NCBI RefSeq assembly: GCF_023652955.1
Contig: NZ_JAKLOY010000005.1
Location: forward strand, 248,001 to 312,000
DNA length: 64,000 bases
Source of the DNA: Geomonas sp. Red32
GTDB taxonomy: Bacteria > Desulfobacterota > Desulfuromonadia > Geobacterales > Geobacteraceae
Reading direction: 5' to 3'
The notes beneath the pieces were generated by a model. The model did no database searches, was not told the DNA's origin, and was given only the letters and a program-made list of their open reading frames with translations. Below are positions 8,549 through 16,997 of the stretch, piece by piece (the stretch's first letter is position 1; each line of letters begins with the position of its first letter). The position numbers were made by a program, and so were the translations under genes.

Positions 8549-9778
8549 ATGGGATCGATTACCAGGGGAAGCGACAGTTACCGCAGGATCAACCTGGCCT
8601 TTTTCGTGGCCGGGTTCGTGATCTTCATAACGCTCTACGACATGCAGCCGCTTTTACCGATCTTCACCCGGGAGTTCGGGCTGCACGCCGCCACCGGGAG
8701 CCTCCCCCTTTCCGCGGCCACCTGCTCGCTCGCCATCGCCATGCTCTTCGCCGGGAGCCTCTCCGAGAGCCTGGGAAGAAAACGGATCATGGTCGCCTCC
8801 CTCTTCGCCACCGCCACCCTCGCCCTCTTCACCTCGTTCACCCACAGCTTCGCACTGCTGGTCGCCTTGAGGCTTTTGCAGGGGGTGGCCCTGGCCGGGC
8901 TTCCGGCGGTGGCGATGGCCTATCTCAGCGAGGAGATGGCCCCTAGCGCGCTCACCTCGGCCATGGGCCTCTACATCGCCGGCAACGCCATCGGCGGGAT
9001 GACCGGCCGCATCTTCACCGCCACCGTCGCCGAACAGTGGTCCTGGCGCCTCGCCCTCACCATTATCGGCGTTGCCACCCTCCTCCTCTCCGCCGCCTTC
9101 GCCCGGCTCCTCCCCCCTTCGAGTGACTTCCGCCCCCGCCCCTTCGAGGTCGGCTACCTCTTCACCTCGCTCTTCCGGCAGCTTCGGGATCCCGGCCTCC
9201 TCTGCCTATATGGGATCTCCTTCCTGGTGATGGGGAGCTTCGTGACCCTCTACAACTACATCACCTTCCGGCTCCTGGCTCCCCCCTACTCCCTCGGGCA
9301 CGGCCGGGTCAGCTGGATCTTCCTCGTCTACCTCGCCGGCTCCTTCAGCTCCTCGCTGGTGGGGCGGCTGGTGGAGCGCTTCGGCCGCAGCCGGATGCTC
9401 GCCTGCTGCCTGGCGGCCATGGCGGCCGGGGGAGCGGTCACCCTGGCCCAGCCGGTGGCGGTCGTCGTCACCGGTATCGGGATCTTCACCTGCGGGTTCT
9501 TCGGCGCCCACACCATCGCCTCCAGCTGGGTGGGGGCGAGGGCCAAGAGCGCCCGGGCCCAGGCGGCTTCCCTCTACCTCTTCAGCTACTATCTCGGGTC
9601 GAGCGTCTCGGGTACGGCGGGAGGGTTTCTCTGGAGCAGCAGGGGATGGGAAGGGGTCATCGTGCTCATCCTGGCGCTTTTGGCCTGCGCGGCGCTCTTA
9701 GCGAGGCGGCTCACGGTGCTCGCGGCGCCGGCCGGCGAGGAAGTACCGGCCGCGGCACCCACCGCGGTGGAAGGATAA
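8549..9778 (+). CDS. MFS transporter (drug/sugar-efflux type)
   Basis: 409 residues with about 12 hydrophobic segments. Motif A-like GSLSESLGRKRIMV lies between TM2 and TM3, with the related GRLVERFGRSRML in the second half, giving the pseudo-repeat of the major facilitator family. The closest-looking group is the YnfM/arabinose-efflux-like permeases (LQGVALAGLPAVAMAYLSEE). A GGAGG sequence stands 7 nt before the ATG. It is divergent from a LysR regulator, as ynfM is from ynfL in enterobacteria. The substrate cannot be read from sequence. Confidence 0.9.
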   Translation: MGSITRGSDSYRRINLAFFVAGFVIFITLYDMQPLLPIFTREFGLHAATGSLPLSAATCSLAIAMLFAGSLSESLGRKRIMVASLFATATLALFTSFTHSFALLVALRLLQGVALAGLPAVAMAYLSEEMAPSALTSAMGLYIAGNAIGGMTGRIFTATVAEQWSWRLALTIIGVATLLLSAAFARLLPPSSDFRPRPFEVGYLFTSLFRQLRDPGLLCLYGISFLVMGSFVTLYNYITFRLLAPPYSLGHGRVSWIFLVYLAGSFSSSLVGRLVERFGRSRMLACCLAAMAAGGAVTLAQPVAVVVTGIGIFTCGFFGAHTIASSWVGARAKSARAQAASLYLFSYYLGSSVSGTAGGFLWSSRGWEGVIVLILALLACAALLARRLTVLAAPAGEEVPAAAPTAVEG

Positions 9779-9851
9779 TCTAATCCAATCACGCTTAAGT
9801 TTACGGGGGTGGGGTCGATATATCTGGTGTAGGCAGCAAAGGAGCAAAGCC

Positions 9852-10124
9852 ATGCCAGATCTTATATATCTCGCAAACGGGATCTCGATACCGGTCGAGA
9901 TGCTCTCCACCTGGGAGCGCCTGGCCGAGTTCGCCACCATCCACGGAAGGGTCTTCGAAGCCGACCTCATGCAGCTGGGCGTCAACCTGCGCCCGATCTT
10001 CAGGTTGAACTCCTCCATCGGGGGAGAGCAGGCCATCGCCTTCGGTACCGCCACCTCCTCCACCCTGCAGTTCGTGCTCCGCCCGGACATCTACCGGGCC
10101 ATGATCGGCACCACCAGCAACTGA
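9852..10124 (+). CDS. Small hypothetical protein (90 aa)
   Basis: Not recognised. A 90-residue soluble protein without Cys clusters or membrane helices, beginning MPDLIYLANGISIPVEMLST. A GGAG lies 8 nt before the ATG, and codons show the strong G/C third-position bias of neighbouring genes, supporting real coding on this strand. A longer minus-strand frame over the same DNA lacks that bias and I reject it. Stands alone between the MFS gene and a convergent TAXI gene. Confidence 0.7.
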   Translation: MPDLIYLANGISIPVEMLSTWERLAEFATIHGRVFEADLMQLGVNLRPIFRLNSSIGGEQAIAFGTATSSTLQFVLRPDIYRAMIGTTSN

Positions 10125-10134
10125 TCCCTCCCCA

Positions 10135-11502
10135 TCAAACCCGCCCGTCGTTCATGGTTGCCCGGTAGCGCTGGGCGACGAACTGGATGTGGTCCCTCAG
10201 CACGTAGAACTGCTCGGCGAAGGCCAGCGGCACCTTCATCCTGTTCACCTGCACCTCGATCTCGTCGAGTTTACTCAAAAGCTGGATCCGCTCCTCCGGG
10301 GTGGGGTTGTCGAGGATGGTCCTCTCCAGGGCGATCAGGGCACCGTACCAGCGGTAGATGCGCGACCTGATCCGCCAGTTGTAGATGGCCGGGAGGAGCT
10401 TGAAGCCGGGGATCAACAAGACCACCACCGGGACGACGACCACCGCCAGCCGGTCCATCAGGCTCGCCAGCCAGAAGGGGAGCCACTTATAGAAGAACCC
10501 TTTGCCCGAACTGTAGTAGCGCTTGGCGTCGGAGCTGACCGGGAACTCGTGCTCCAGGGGGGCCGGGAATTCTCCCGCCTTCTGGAAGAGGGTGGAGCGG
10601 CCGTGGATCTCGCGGGCGGCCTCGATCAAGAGGTCGGAAAGCGCCGGGTGGAGCCTCTTTCTCGCCACCAGCTCGACGGTCGGGCCGACCAGCTGCACGT
10701 CCCGCTCCGGGATATTCTTCCCGAAATCGATCCCCCCCATCGGAAGCGTCATCTTCATCAGGTAGGGCATTTTTCTCGAGTAGGCATCGGCCTGGCTCAC
10801 ATCGAAGAGCCGCACCCCGGGCGCGCGGAGCAGCTTGCGCAAGACCGGCGGAGTGGCCGAGTCCCCCATCAGGAAGATGGCATCGGCCTGGCCGGAGAGA
10901 AGCGCGTCCGAGGCATCGCTTCCGGCGAGGGGAACCAGCTGGGTCGTGCCGCCGGGCTCGATGCCGTTGGCCTTCAAGAGGGTCATCGCCAGGGTGTTGG
11001 TCCCGCTCCCGTCCGGGCCGACCGCCACCCGCTTCCCTTCGAACTGGGAGAGGATGGAGAGGGGCTTGTCCCCGCGGTAGAAGAGGAGCAGCGGCTGGTG
11101 AAAGATGCTCCCGAGCGAGACCAGGTTGCCGATATCGGTGCCGTTCGCCACCCCCCCTTGCACGAAGCCGATATCGACCTTGGAATTGGGATCGGTCAGC
11201 CGCCGGAGGTTCTCCAGCGAGCCCGCCGACGGGAGGATCTTCAACTTGATGCCGTTTCTGGCCAGGATCTTCCGGTACTTCTCCGCGTTAAGCATATAGA
11301 TGCTCCCCGGAGCCCCGGCAGTCATGGTGATGGTGTCCGGCGGCGCGGGGCGGACGTACCAGTAGGCGAGCAGGATGACCAGCACCGTCAAAAGCACCAT
11401 GGGAAGGGCGGAGACCAGCAGGTCGCGCACCGAGACCCCTACGAAACGAGCGAGCGGCCTTACCTGGAAGAGGTTGCCGCCGGATTTTTCCTGTTTGGTC
11501 AT
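10135..11502 (-). CDS. TAXI-family TRAP-type solute-binding protein with C-terminal membrane anchor
   Basis: 455 residues. A membrane helix at ~30-50 is followed by the TAXI binding fold: TMTAGAPGSIYMLNAEKYRK, VDIGFVQGGVANGTD, and GSGTNTLAMTLLKANG. A second hydrophobic stretch (~355-380, LAVVVVPVVVLLIPGFKLLPA) precedes a ~75-residue helical cytoplasmic tail. Canonical TAXI proteins are ~320 residues and free in the periplasm, so this membrane-tethered form with a tail is a distinct subtype. No fused TRAP permease (DctQM) is adjacent, so it may serve sensing or an unlinked transporter. The start has AAGGAAAGGG upstream. Converges with the small gene to its left with an 10-bp gap. Confidence 0.85.
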   Translation of the reverse strand: MTKQEKSGGNLFQVRPLARFVGVSVRDLLVSALPMVLLTVLVILLAYWYVRPAPPDTITMTAGAPGSIYMLNAEKYRKILARNGIKLKILPSAGSLENLRRLTDPNSKVDIGFVQGGVANGTDIGNLVSLGSIFHQPLLLFYRGDKPLSILSQFEGKRVAVGPDGSGTNTLAMTLLKANGIEPGGTTQLVPLAGSDASDALLSGQADAIFLMGDSATPPVLRKLLRAPGVRLFDVSQADAYSRKMPYLMKMTLPMGGIDFGKNIPERDVQLVGPTVELVARKRLHPALSDLLIEAAREIHGRSTLFQKAGEFPAPLEHEFPVSSDAKRYYSSGKGFFYKWLPFWLASLMDRLAVVVVPVVVLLIPGFKLLPAIYNWRIRSRIYRWYGALIALERTILDNPTPEERIQLLSKLDEIEVQVNRMKVPLAFAEQFYVLRDHIQFVAQRYRATMNDGRV

Positions 11503-12009
11503 GTCAGCCCTTTCCTTTTGAAACTCCGGAGTAATCTACCCTCACCCGGCTCCAGCCACCCTCTCCACCTTAGGGGGATAGGGTATCAACGTTAGCCTCG
11601 CGCCGCCCTCTCCCTAAAAAAGGAGGGGTATCGATGATGGCCGCCCAATTGTACGCAATCACGGAAGAATTTCCAGTCCGATCTGCTTGGGCAGCCAAAT
11701 CCCTTCCCAGCCTCCCCCAACCGGCATCCTCCACCCGCTAAAAGACCAAAGAGACCCGAAATTGTACTTACTGCGATTTTATGACTTTAGTCAAGGTCGC
11801 CAAAGCCAACCGGGGGTAAGGTCGCATCATCGAAACGCGGTACGGAGCACCAATTACCTGAGTCTCCGCCACGGTAACCGGCAAGGAAGCCGATAAAAAA
11901 ACAGATGGCGCTCCAGGCGGAGCCCCGGGAGAAATCAATGATCGACAAAGTCAAAAGCTTCTTCGGATTTAACAACTCAACCAACAACGCAGCAATCAAG
12001 GAGGAGAAG
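11503..12009. other. Leader/intergenic region upstream of hcp
   Basis: About 500 bp between the divergent TAXI gene and hcp. The only clear signals are the TGAC-N4-GTCA box at 11782-11793 and the hcp ribosome site at 11998-12004 (AAGGAGG). The hcp frame stays open upstream to 11905, and an ATG at 11938 is a possible earlier start. No RNA gene or further coding sequence is evident. Confidence 0.6.
11782..11793. promoter_or_regulatory. HcpR/CRP-FNR-type box TGAC-TTTA-GTCA upstream of hcp
   Basis: A perfect dyad TGACTTTAGTCA in the context TTATGAC..GTCAAGG lies ~220 bp before the chosen hcp start. HcpR, the Crp/Fnr regulator of hcp genes in Desulfovibrio and Geobacter relatives, binds motifs of the TTGTGAC/GTCA class, so this site is a good candidate for nitrosative-stress control of hcp. 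The promoter itself was not resolved. Confidence 0.6.
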
Positions 12010-13641
12010 ATGGACATGTTTTGCTTTCAGTGCGAGCAGGCCGCCAACGGCGGGTGCTCCAAGGTAGGTGTGTGCGGTAAGCAGCCGGAAGTGGCAGCCC
12101 TCCAGGATCTCCTGGTCTACGCCATGAAAGGGATCGCCTTCTGGGCCGACAAGGCCCGCCAGAAAGGCGCCAAGGACGCCGAGATCGACCGCTTCATGCT
12201 GGACGGTCTCTTCACCACCGTCACCAACGTCGACTTCGACGCCGAAGAGATCGCCAAACTGGTCCGCGACGCCGCCCACCAGCGTAACCGCGCCCAGGCC
12301 CTCTTCGAGAAGGTCAACGGCGCTCCCTACACCGGTCAGGTCCCCGAAGCCGCCCAGCCGTTCGCAGCCGGCACCACCGCCGAACTGGTCGCCCTCGGCG
12401 CCCGCCACGGCGTGAAGGATTCCTCCATCGACCCGGACGTGAAATCGGTCCAGGAGATCATCATCTACGGCATCAAGGGCTACGCCGCCTACGCCCACCA
12501 CGCCCTGGTGCTCGGCCAGGAGAACGACGAAATCTACGCCTACACCCACAAGGCGCTGGCCGCCACCCTCGACAAGAGCCTCGGCCTGATGGACTTCGTC
12601 GGCCTCGCCATGGAGTGCGGCAAGACCAACCTGACCACCATGGCGCTCTTGGATAAAGCCAACACCGACGCCTTCGGCCACCCGGTCCCGACCCCGGTCC
12701 AGCTCGGCACCAAGGCAGGCAAGGCGATCCTGGTCTCCGGCCATGACCTCCGCATGCTCGAGGAGCTCCTCAAGCAGACCGAAGGCAAAGGGATCAACAT
12801 CTACACCCACGGCGAGATGCTCCCGGCCCACGGCTACCCCGGCCTCAAGAAGTACAGCCACCTGGCCGGCAACTTCGGCGGCGCATGGCAGGATCAGGCG
12901 AAGGAATTCGTCAACTTCCCCGGCGCCATCATCTTCAACACCAACTGCATCCAGCGCCCGGCCGAAAACTACAAAGACCGTCTCTTCACCTGGGGCCTCG
13001 TGCAGTGGCCGGACGTCAAGAACATCAACGGCATGGACTTCACCCCGGTCATCGAGAAGGCCCTCGCCCTCCCCGGCTTCGAAGAGGCTCCGGGCAAAGA
13101 GATCCTCACCGGCTTCGGCCACAACGCCGTGATGGGCGTGGCAGGCCAGGTCATCGACGGCGTCAAGTCCGGCGCCATCCGCCACTTCTTCCTGATCGGC
13201 GGCTGCGACGGCGCGAAGAGCGGCCGTAACTACTACACCGAGTTCGCCGAGAATGTGCCGAACGACTGCGTGATCCTGACCCTGGCCTGCGGCAAGTTCC
13301 GCTTCAACAAGCTCGACTTCGGCGACATCGGCGGCATTCCGCGCCTGCTCGACATCGGGCAGTGCAACGACGCCTACTCCGCGATCCAGATCGCCGTGGC
13401 CCTGGCCGGCGCCTTCAACTGCGGCGTCAACGACCTCCCGCTCTCCTTCATCCTCTCCTGGTACGAGCAGAAGGCGGTGGCGATCCTCTTGACCCTGCTC
13501 CACCTCGGCGTGAAGAACATCAAGCTGGGACCGACCCTGCCGGCCTTCATCACCCCGAACGTGCTGAACTTCCTGGTCGAGAACTTCAACATCGGTCCGA
13601 TCGGCACCGCCGAAGGCGACCTCAAGCAGATCCTCGGCTAA
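12010..13641 (+). CDS. hcp: Hydroxylamine reductase / hybrid-cluster protein
   Basis: A 543-residue hybrid-cluster (prismane) protein. The N-terminal cluster cysteines are in FCFQCEQAANGGC...GVC with spacing C-x2-C-x7-C-x5-C, the short spacing of [4Fe-4S] Hcp forms in anaerobes. Hybrid-cluster ligand motifs are visible: THGEMLPAHGYP, IFNTNCIQRP, and FFLIGGCDGAKSGRNYYTEF followed by TLACGKFRFNK. Known roles are NO reduction and hydroxylamine reduction to ammonia in the cytoplasm. I chose the ATG at 12010 because AAGGAGG lies 5 nt upstream and the length then fits the family; an ATG at 11938 would add 24 residues. Upstream lies an HcpR-like box and downstream a strong terminator, so it is probably monocistronic. 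Confidence 0.96.
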   Translation: MDMFCFQCEQAANGGCSKVGVCGKQPEVAALQDLLVYAMKGIAFWADKARQKGAKDAEIDRFMLDGLFTTVTNVDFDAEEIAKLVRDAAHQRNRAQALFEKVNGAPYTGQVPEAAQPFAAGTTAELVALGARHGVKDSSIDPDVKSVQEIIIYGIKGYAAYAHHALVLGQENDEIYAYTHKALAATLDKSLGLMDFVGLAMECGKTNLTTMALLDKANTDAFGHPVPTPVQLGTKAGKAILVSGHDLRMLEELLKQTEGKGINIYTHGEMLPAHGYPGLKKYSHLAGNFGGAWQDQAKEFVNFPGAIIFNTNCIQRPAENYKDRLFTWGLVQWPDVKNINGMDFTPVIEKALALPGFEEAPGKEILTGFGHNAVMGVAGQVIDGVKSGAIRHFFLIGGCDGAKSGRNYYTEFAENVPNDCVILTLACGKFRFNKLDFGDIGGIPRLLDIGQCNDAYSAIQIAVALAGAFNCGVNDLPLSFILSWYEQKAVAILLTLLHLGVKNIKLGPTLPAFITPNVLNFLVENFNIGPIGTAEGDLKQILG

Positions 13642-13675
13642 ACCGGTTCCCGTAAGGGACCAACGCACAAAAAGG

Positions 13676-13716
13676 AAACCGCGGTCCCATTCATCAGGGG
13701 CCGCGGTTTTCTTTTT
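13676..13716 (+). terminator. Rho-independent terminator of hcp
   Basis: A 13-bp stem (AAACCGCGGTCCC pairing with GGGGCCGCGGTTT, one G-T pair), an 8-nt loop, then TTTTCTTTTTT. It begins 35 bp after the hcp stop codon. Confidence 0.93.
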
Positions 13717-13843
13717 TACCCTACGAGATCCCCGGCGTCACCGTCCGAGGCGCTCTTGCACAGGCCCCGTTACACGCCGCCGACTGGGCATTTCCACATA
13801 ATCCTTTACACGCCCAGCAGGACTGTTGCAGGTGTTGTCGGTC

Positions 13844-13885
13844 GCAGGTGACTAGTTGCCGGCTGCAGGTGACTAGTTGTGTGCC
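13844..13885. repeat. Two tandem 21-bp repeats in the hcp 3' intergenic region
   Basis: GCAGGTGACTAGTTG occurs at 13844-13858 and 13865-13879, a 21-bp period. A partial, diverged third copy (GCAGGTGTTG) lies at about 13828. The remaining non-coding DNA from the hcp terminator to 13963 shows nothing else recognisable. Confidence 0.8.
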
Positions 13886-13963
13886 ACTCGCGGTAAGTTG
13901 TGGCGTCAGCGACTCAACGAACTGACCAGCGTCCCCCTCCCCTACCCTGGCTCAACCTAACGG

Positions 13964-14650
13964 CTACGCTTCCGGCATCTCGATAAGAACCTGGTCGTCG
14001 GCCACCACGCGGGCCACTACCTTCCGCGCTTCGAAGGTGCAGGTTGCCTCTTCGATTTTCAACCCGAGATTCTCCAGCCCCAGATTCAGTTCCGCCACGA
14101 CCGGTTTCAGATAGTCCCTGAGGTCCTGGTCCCTTTCAGGCGGCGACAGCCAGACCATCCGGGCAGCGCTTTCAACCAGCTGCCGCCTCACTGCTAACGG
14201 CAACTGGTCCTGGTAACTGATGAAATGTTCATAGAGCCGCTGCCACCCGGCAAGTTCCATGACGTAGCCCAAGGCGAGCGTTAGCCGGCAGACCCCCACC
14301 CCGTTTTCACCATCGGGGAAAAATGCTTCTACCCGGAAGGGGCGGTCGAAAAGGGCCCAACTCGGCAACTCCACGATTTTCTGCCCCCGCGAAACGAAAT
14401 CAAACCGGTCCCGCGCCGTCTTCTCGGGGATGAAAAAAACCACCTTGTCGTCGCGCACCACCACCGAATTGGCCGGTATTCTGACCCGAATCAGTCCGTA
14501 GTATAAAACGAGCACCATCAGGACCAGGAAAATGACCGCGGCCGTCCATTGATCGTGGGCAAGGGTATAGACCACTCCGACCAGCAGCGGTAACAGCAGC
14601 ATGTAAAAAATCATCCGTCCGAAGAACCAGATCAGTTTCTGAATGAACAT
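13964..14650 (-). CDS. Membrane-anchored hypothetical protein, SPFH/band-7-like layout
   Basis: 228 residues. Two closely spaced hydrophobic segments (~10-30 and ~38-56) at the N terminus are followed by a beta-rich region starting at RIPANSVVVRDDKVVF and a long helical region. Near the C terminus, LNLGLENLGLKIEEATCTFE recalls the end of SPFH/band-7 (prohibitin-like) domains, where a variant of LGI precedes the last strand. That similarity is by eye and weak. The start is excellent: AAGGAGG 7 nt before the ATG. No obvious partner; the gene converges on hcp. Confidence 0.72.
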   Translation of the reverse strand: MFIQKLIWFFGRMIFYMLLLPLLVGVVYTLAHDQWTAAVIFLVLMVLVLYYGLIRVRIPANSVVVRDDKVVFFIPEKTARDRFDFVSRGQKIVELPSWALFDRPFRVEAFFPDGENGVGVCRLTLALGYVMELAGWQRLYEHFISYQDQLPLAVRRQLVESAARMVWLSPPERDQDLRDYLKPVVAELNLGLENLGLKIEEATCTFEARKVVARVVADDQVLIEMPEA

Positions 14651-14908
14651 CGAAGGACCTCCTTGTACTGAACCTGGCCCCTTCTCACCTGCGCTGAAAC
14701 AAGTCTATTCAACCTTGTTCAGTTTCTCAAGCCCCCTGTCACCGGTTTGGCCGGGTCCTGCCTCCTTGGAAAATCCTCGGGCCTCACAGGGTATCAACTT
14801 CTCAACACCCGGTCCCACTCGGCCTCCGTGTCCCTAAGTTGTCAATATATCACGGCCTGTCCCCATCGCCTCCCTATGGTGACACGTCTGGGTTCCGTCC
14901 TTACCTCT

Positions 14909-15109
14909 CTAGTTCAAAAACAGACCCACCGCAAAAACTATTATACAAAGCACTAACATTAATCCCCAATCACGTCCTTGTAACTTGAATATCGCCACGG
15001 GGGTTAACATGTACTTGTATGACAGCCCCTGTCGCTTGAGAGAAAGTGCCAGAATTAGGTTCGCTCCACTCAGCCATAATGCAGCAGGAACAAAAAAATC
15101 GTTGCCCAT
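14909..15109 (-). CDS. Small two-helix membrane protein (66 aa), possibly a remnant
   Basis: Starts MGNDFFVPAALWLSGANLIL and ends in a second hydrophobic helix (LVLCIIVFAVGLFLN), with a basic loop rich in Lys/Arg between them, giving a credible helical hairpin. GAGG stands 9 nt before this ATG; an ATG 15 bp upstream has no good ribosome site. Codon use is lower in G+C than nearby genes, suggesting foreign origin or decay. No family recognised. Confidence 0.4.
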   Translation of the reverse strand: MGNDFFVPAALWLSGANLILALSLKRQGLSYKYMLTPVAIFKLQGRDWGLMLVLCIIVFAVGLFLN

Positions 15110-15311
15110 CTCTTTTTTCCTCATCCAACAATATGTTGATCGGTATCAGGTGTAGGTGATTTGTCACCTCGTATTGGTGACTCTGTCGCTTGGGGAGGCG
15201 CTCGGTGAAGCAGGGCTCCCTCAAATTGGGGGGAAATGTATAGAGTTTCTTCACGGTTGTCAAAGGGGATGTTGGGGGCTGGTGGGAGTGCAGGGAGGGC
15301 GATGGGAGTTT

Positions 15312-15339
15312 TTGCAAGACGTACCCGGTCGGCTATACT
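15312..15339 (+). promoter_or_regulatory. Sigma-70-type promoter for the GT-C-like gene
   Basis: TTGCAA (15312-15317), a 16-bp spacer and TATACT (15334-15339). Transcription would begin near 15346, placing the hairpin ATTCGCC-AGAAA-GGCGAAT (15348-15366) at the very 5' end of the mRNA, 23 nt before the GTG start. Confidence 0.6.
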
Positions 15340-15388
15340 TGCTGCGGATTCGCCAGAAAGGCGAATACTTTGAGCGCGGGAGGGGGCA

Positions 15389-16960
15389 GTGGGAGAACCG
15401 GAGCCGAATCTTCTCGTGCAAGCCCCCCTACCATCGGAGAAGGGTTCCCCCGAGTCCGCCCCTTCCAACCTTCCTCAGCGCCGAGAACGGATGGCCTTCC
15501 TGGCCGCCGTGATCTTTTTCACCGCATTCTCCCTCTGGCCGATCTGGACCATCCGCTTTCTTCCGATGCAGGACTACCCGCAGCATCTGTTTCTCTCGCA
15601 CCTCGCCGCCACCTATCACGATCCCGCCTTCAATTGGCCGGCCAATTACACCGTCGATTTCGGTTTCCGCCCCTACCACCTCTGGTACCTCGCGATGGCG
15701 GTCCTCACCCTGGCCGTGAAGGCCGAGGTAGCGGGAAAAATCCTCGTTTCGCTCTACATCCTGCTGGTGTCCCGGCTGGCACTCAAGCTACGCCAACTCT
15801 CCCCCGGCACCGGAGAGCCGTGGGGCGCCCTCCTCCTCTTTCCGTTTGCCTTCAACCAGATGTATTACCTGGGGTTCCCCAACTTCATCCTCACCCTGCC
15901 GCTCGTGTTCCTGGCGCTCCTGGACCTCGATTCCTTCTCCCTCTCGGACGGACGGCTCATACGTCACGGGGCATTATGCCTGGTCATTTTCCTGGCCCAT
16001 CCTTACGCGGCCCTGGTCTACATGGTACTCGCCACGGTCTGGGTGTGCCCCTTCCCCCCTCTTCGCCGGGATAACGTCGCAAGGCTTCTTCCCGCCCTTG
16101 TCATGGCGATCGTCTTCGCGGCGTGGTACCTGACCTCCAATGAGGCGAGCTCGGCCCCCACGAAGGTGCCGTGGGGAATCTCCTGGTGGCCCCTACGGAG
16201 GACGGTGGCCTTCTACCTGCTCCCGTTTACCGGGATGCGCATCTCGCACGGCTGCGACTGGATGACCATCGCGGTCTGGAGCGTTCTGGCGGTTACCCTT
16301 GGCAGGCTCCTGTGGCTTAGCAGGGTGGGCACTCCGCGCCGGCTCCTGGCCGTCTATATCGCCACCACGGCGGGCTTCCTGGTCCTCCCTTTCTACGCCG
16401 GATTCTACACCTACTTCAACCTCCGCCTGGCCCCCTTCTCTTACTTCGCGATGGTCCTCGCGATGACATCCGTACCGGTTCCTCCCCGATCGCGGGTAGG
16501 GCTGATCGGCGCCGTTGCCCTGCTTCTCTTTTCCTCCAGCGAGATCCACCGGGCGGTCGCGGCCGAGACGGAGAGCATCCTCCCGGTGCTGTCGGCGATG
16601 AAGAAGAACGCTGCCGTTTTGCCGCTCATCGCCGACGGGAGCTCTCGACGGCTCGACGCCACCTTCTTCTCCCAGGCGCATGACCATGACACCGACTACT
16701 ATCACCTCCTGGTGGGAGGCGGCGTCTCCCCCACCCTCTTTCCCAACGCCATGATGCCGGTGCAGTTGCGTGACGGTTCCTCCCTCCCCCTTCCCGATCC
16801 CGTCGCGACCTTTTCCTGGGAGAGACACGGCGCCTGCTACGACTACCTGCTGGCCCGCAACCCGATGCCCGGCCTCCGGGCGATCCTTGCCGAACATTGC
16901 ACGCTCAAAGCGGTGTCGGGTCCTTGGGAGCTCTACAAAACAAAGGGCCGCATCCCGTAA
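15389..16960 (+). CDS. Multipass membrane protein, probable GT-C-type glycosyltransferase
   Basis: 523 residues with 10 or more hydrophobic segments between ~35 and ~390 and a ~120-residue soluble C-terminal domain. The first extracytoplasmic loop starts FLPMQDYPQHLFLSHLAATY; an acidic residue at the start of loop 1 is the hallmark of GT-C (lipid-phosphate-sugar-using) glycosyltransferases, and the D-x-P-x-H pattern resembles that group. This assignment is inference. The GTG start has GGAGG 5 nt upstream and follows a promoter; an ATG at 15491, just before the first helix, is the alternative (489 residues). The stop lies inside a bidirectional terminator. No glycan cluster is adjacent. Confidence 0.75.
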   Translation: MGEPEPNLLVQAPLPSEKGSPESAPSNLPQRRERMAFLAAVIFFTAFSLWPIWTIRFLPMQDYPQHLFLSHLAATYHDPAFNWPANYTVDFGFRPYHLWYLAMAVLTLAVKAEVAGKILVSLYILLVSRLALKLRQLSPGTGEPWGALLLFPFAFNQMYYLGFPNFILTLPLVFLALLDLDSFSLSDGRLIRHGALCLVIFLAHPYAALVYMVLATVWVCPFPPLRRDNVARLLPALVMAIVFAAWYLTSNEASSAPTKVPWGISWWPLRRTVAFYLLPFTGMRISHGCDWMTIAVWSVLAVTLGRLLWLSRVGTPRRLLAVYIATTAGFLVLPFYAGFYTYFNLRLAPFSYFAMVLAMTSVPVPPRSRVGLIGAVALLLFSSSEIHRAVAAETESILPVLSAMKKNAAVLPLIADGSSRRLDATFFSQAHDHDTDYYHLLVGGGVSPTLFPNAMMPVQLRDGSSLPLPDPVATFSWERHGACYDYLLARNPMPGLRAILAEHCTLKAVSGPWELYKTKGRIP

Positions 16961-16979
16961 GAGATGCGGCCCTTTTCGT
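16942..16979. terminator. Bidirectional terminator between convergent genes
   Basis: A perfect 13-bp stem (AAAGGGCCGCATC / GATGCGGCCCTTT) with an 8-nt loop, followed by TTTTCGTT on the plus strand; the minus-strand side reads TTTGTTTTG. The GT-C gene's stop codon (16958-16960) lies in the loop. It serves the plus-strand GT-C-like gene and the minus-strand dicarboxylate carrier. Confidence 0.93.
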
Positions 16980-16997
16980 TGCGGCGGTAGGCAGAGG

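Larger units (their letters stand above)
14651..15388. other. Gene-poor, relatively AT-rich interval
   Basis: About 740 bp in which most reading frames lack the strong G/C third-position bias of neighbours. It holds one small membrane-protein frame (14909-15109, minus), a perfect AGGTGA-TTTG-TCACCT dyad at 15154-15169, and a plus-strand promoter at 15312-15339. The rest looks non-coding or decayed. Confidence 0.5.

Noticed and set aside
9698..10090. 130-codon minus-strand frame over the 90-residue gene
   Set aside because: Lacks the third-position G/C bias; the plus-strand frame has it together with a ribosome site.
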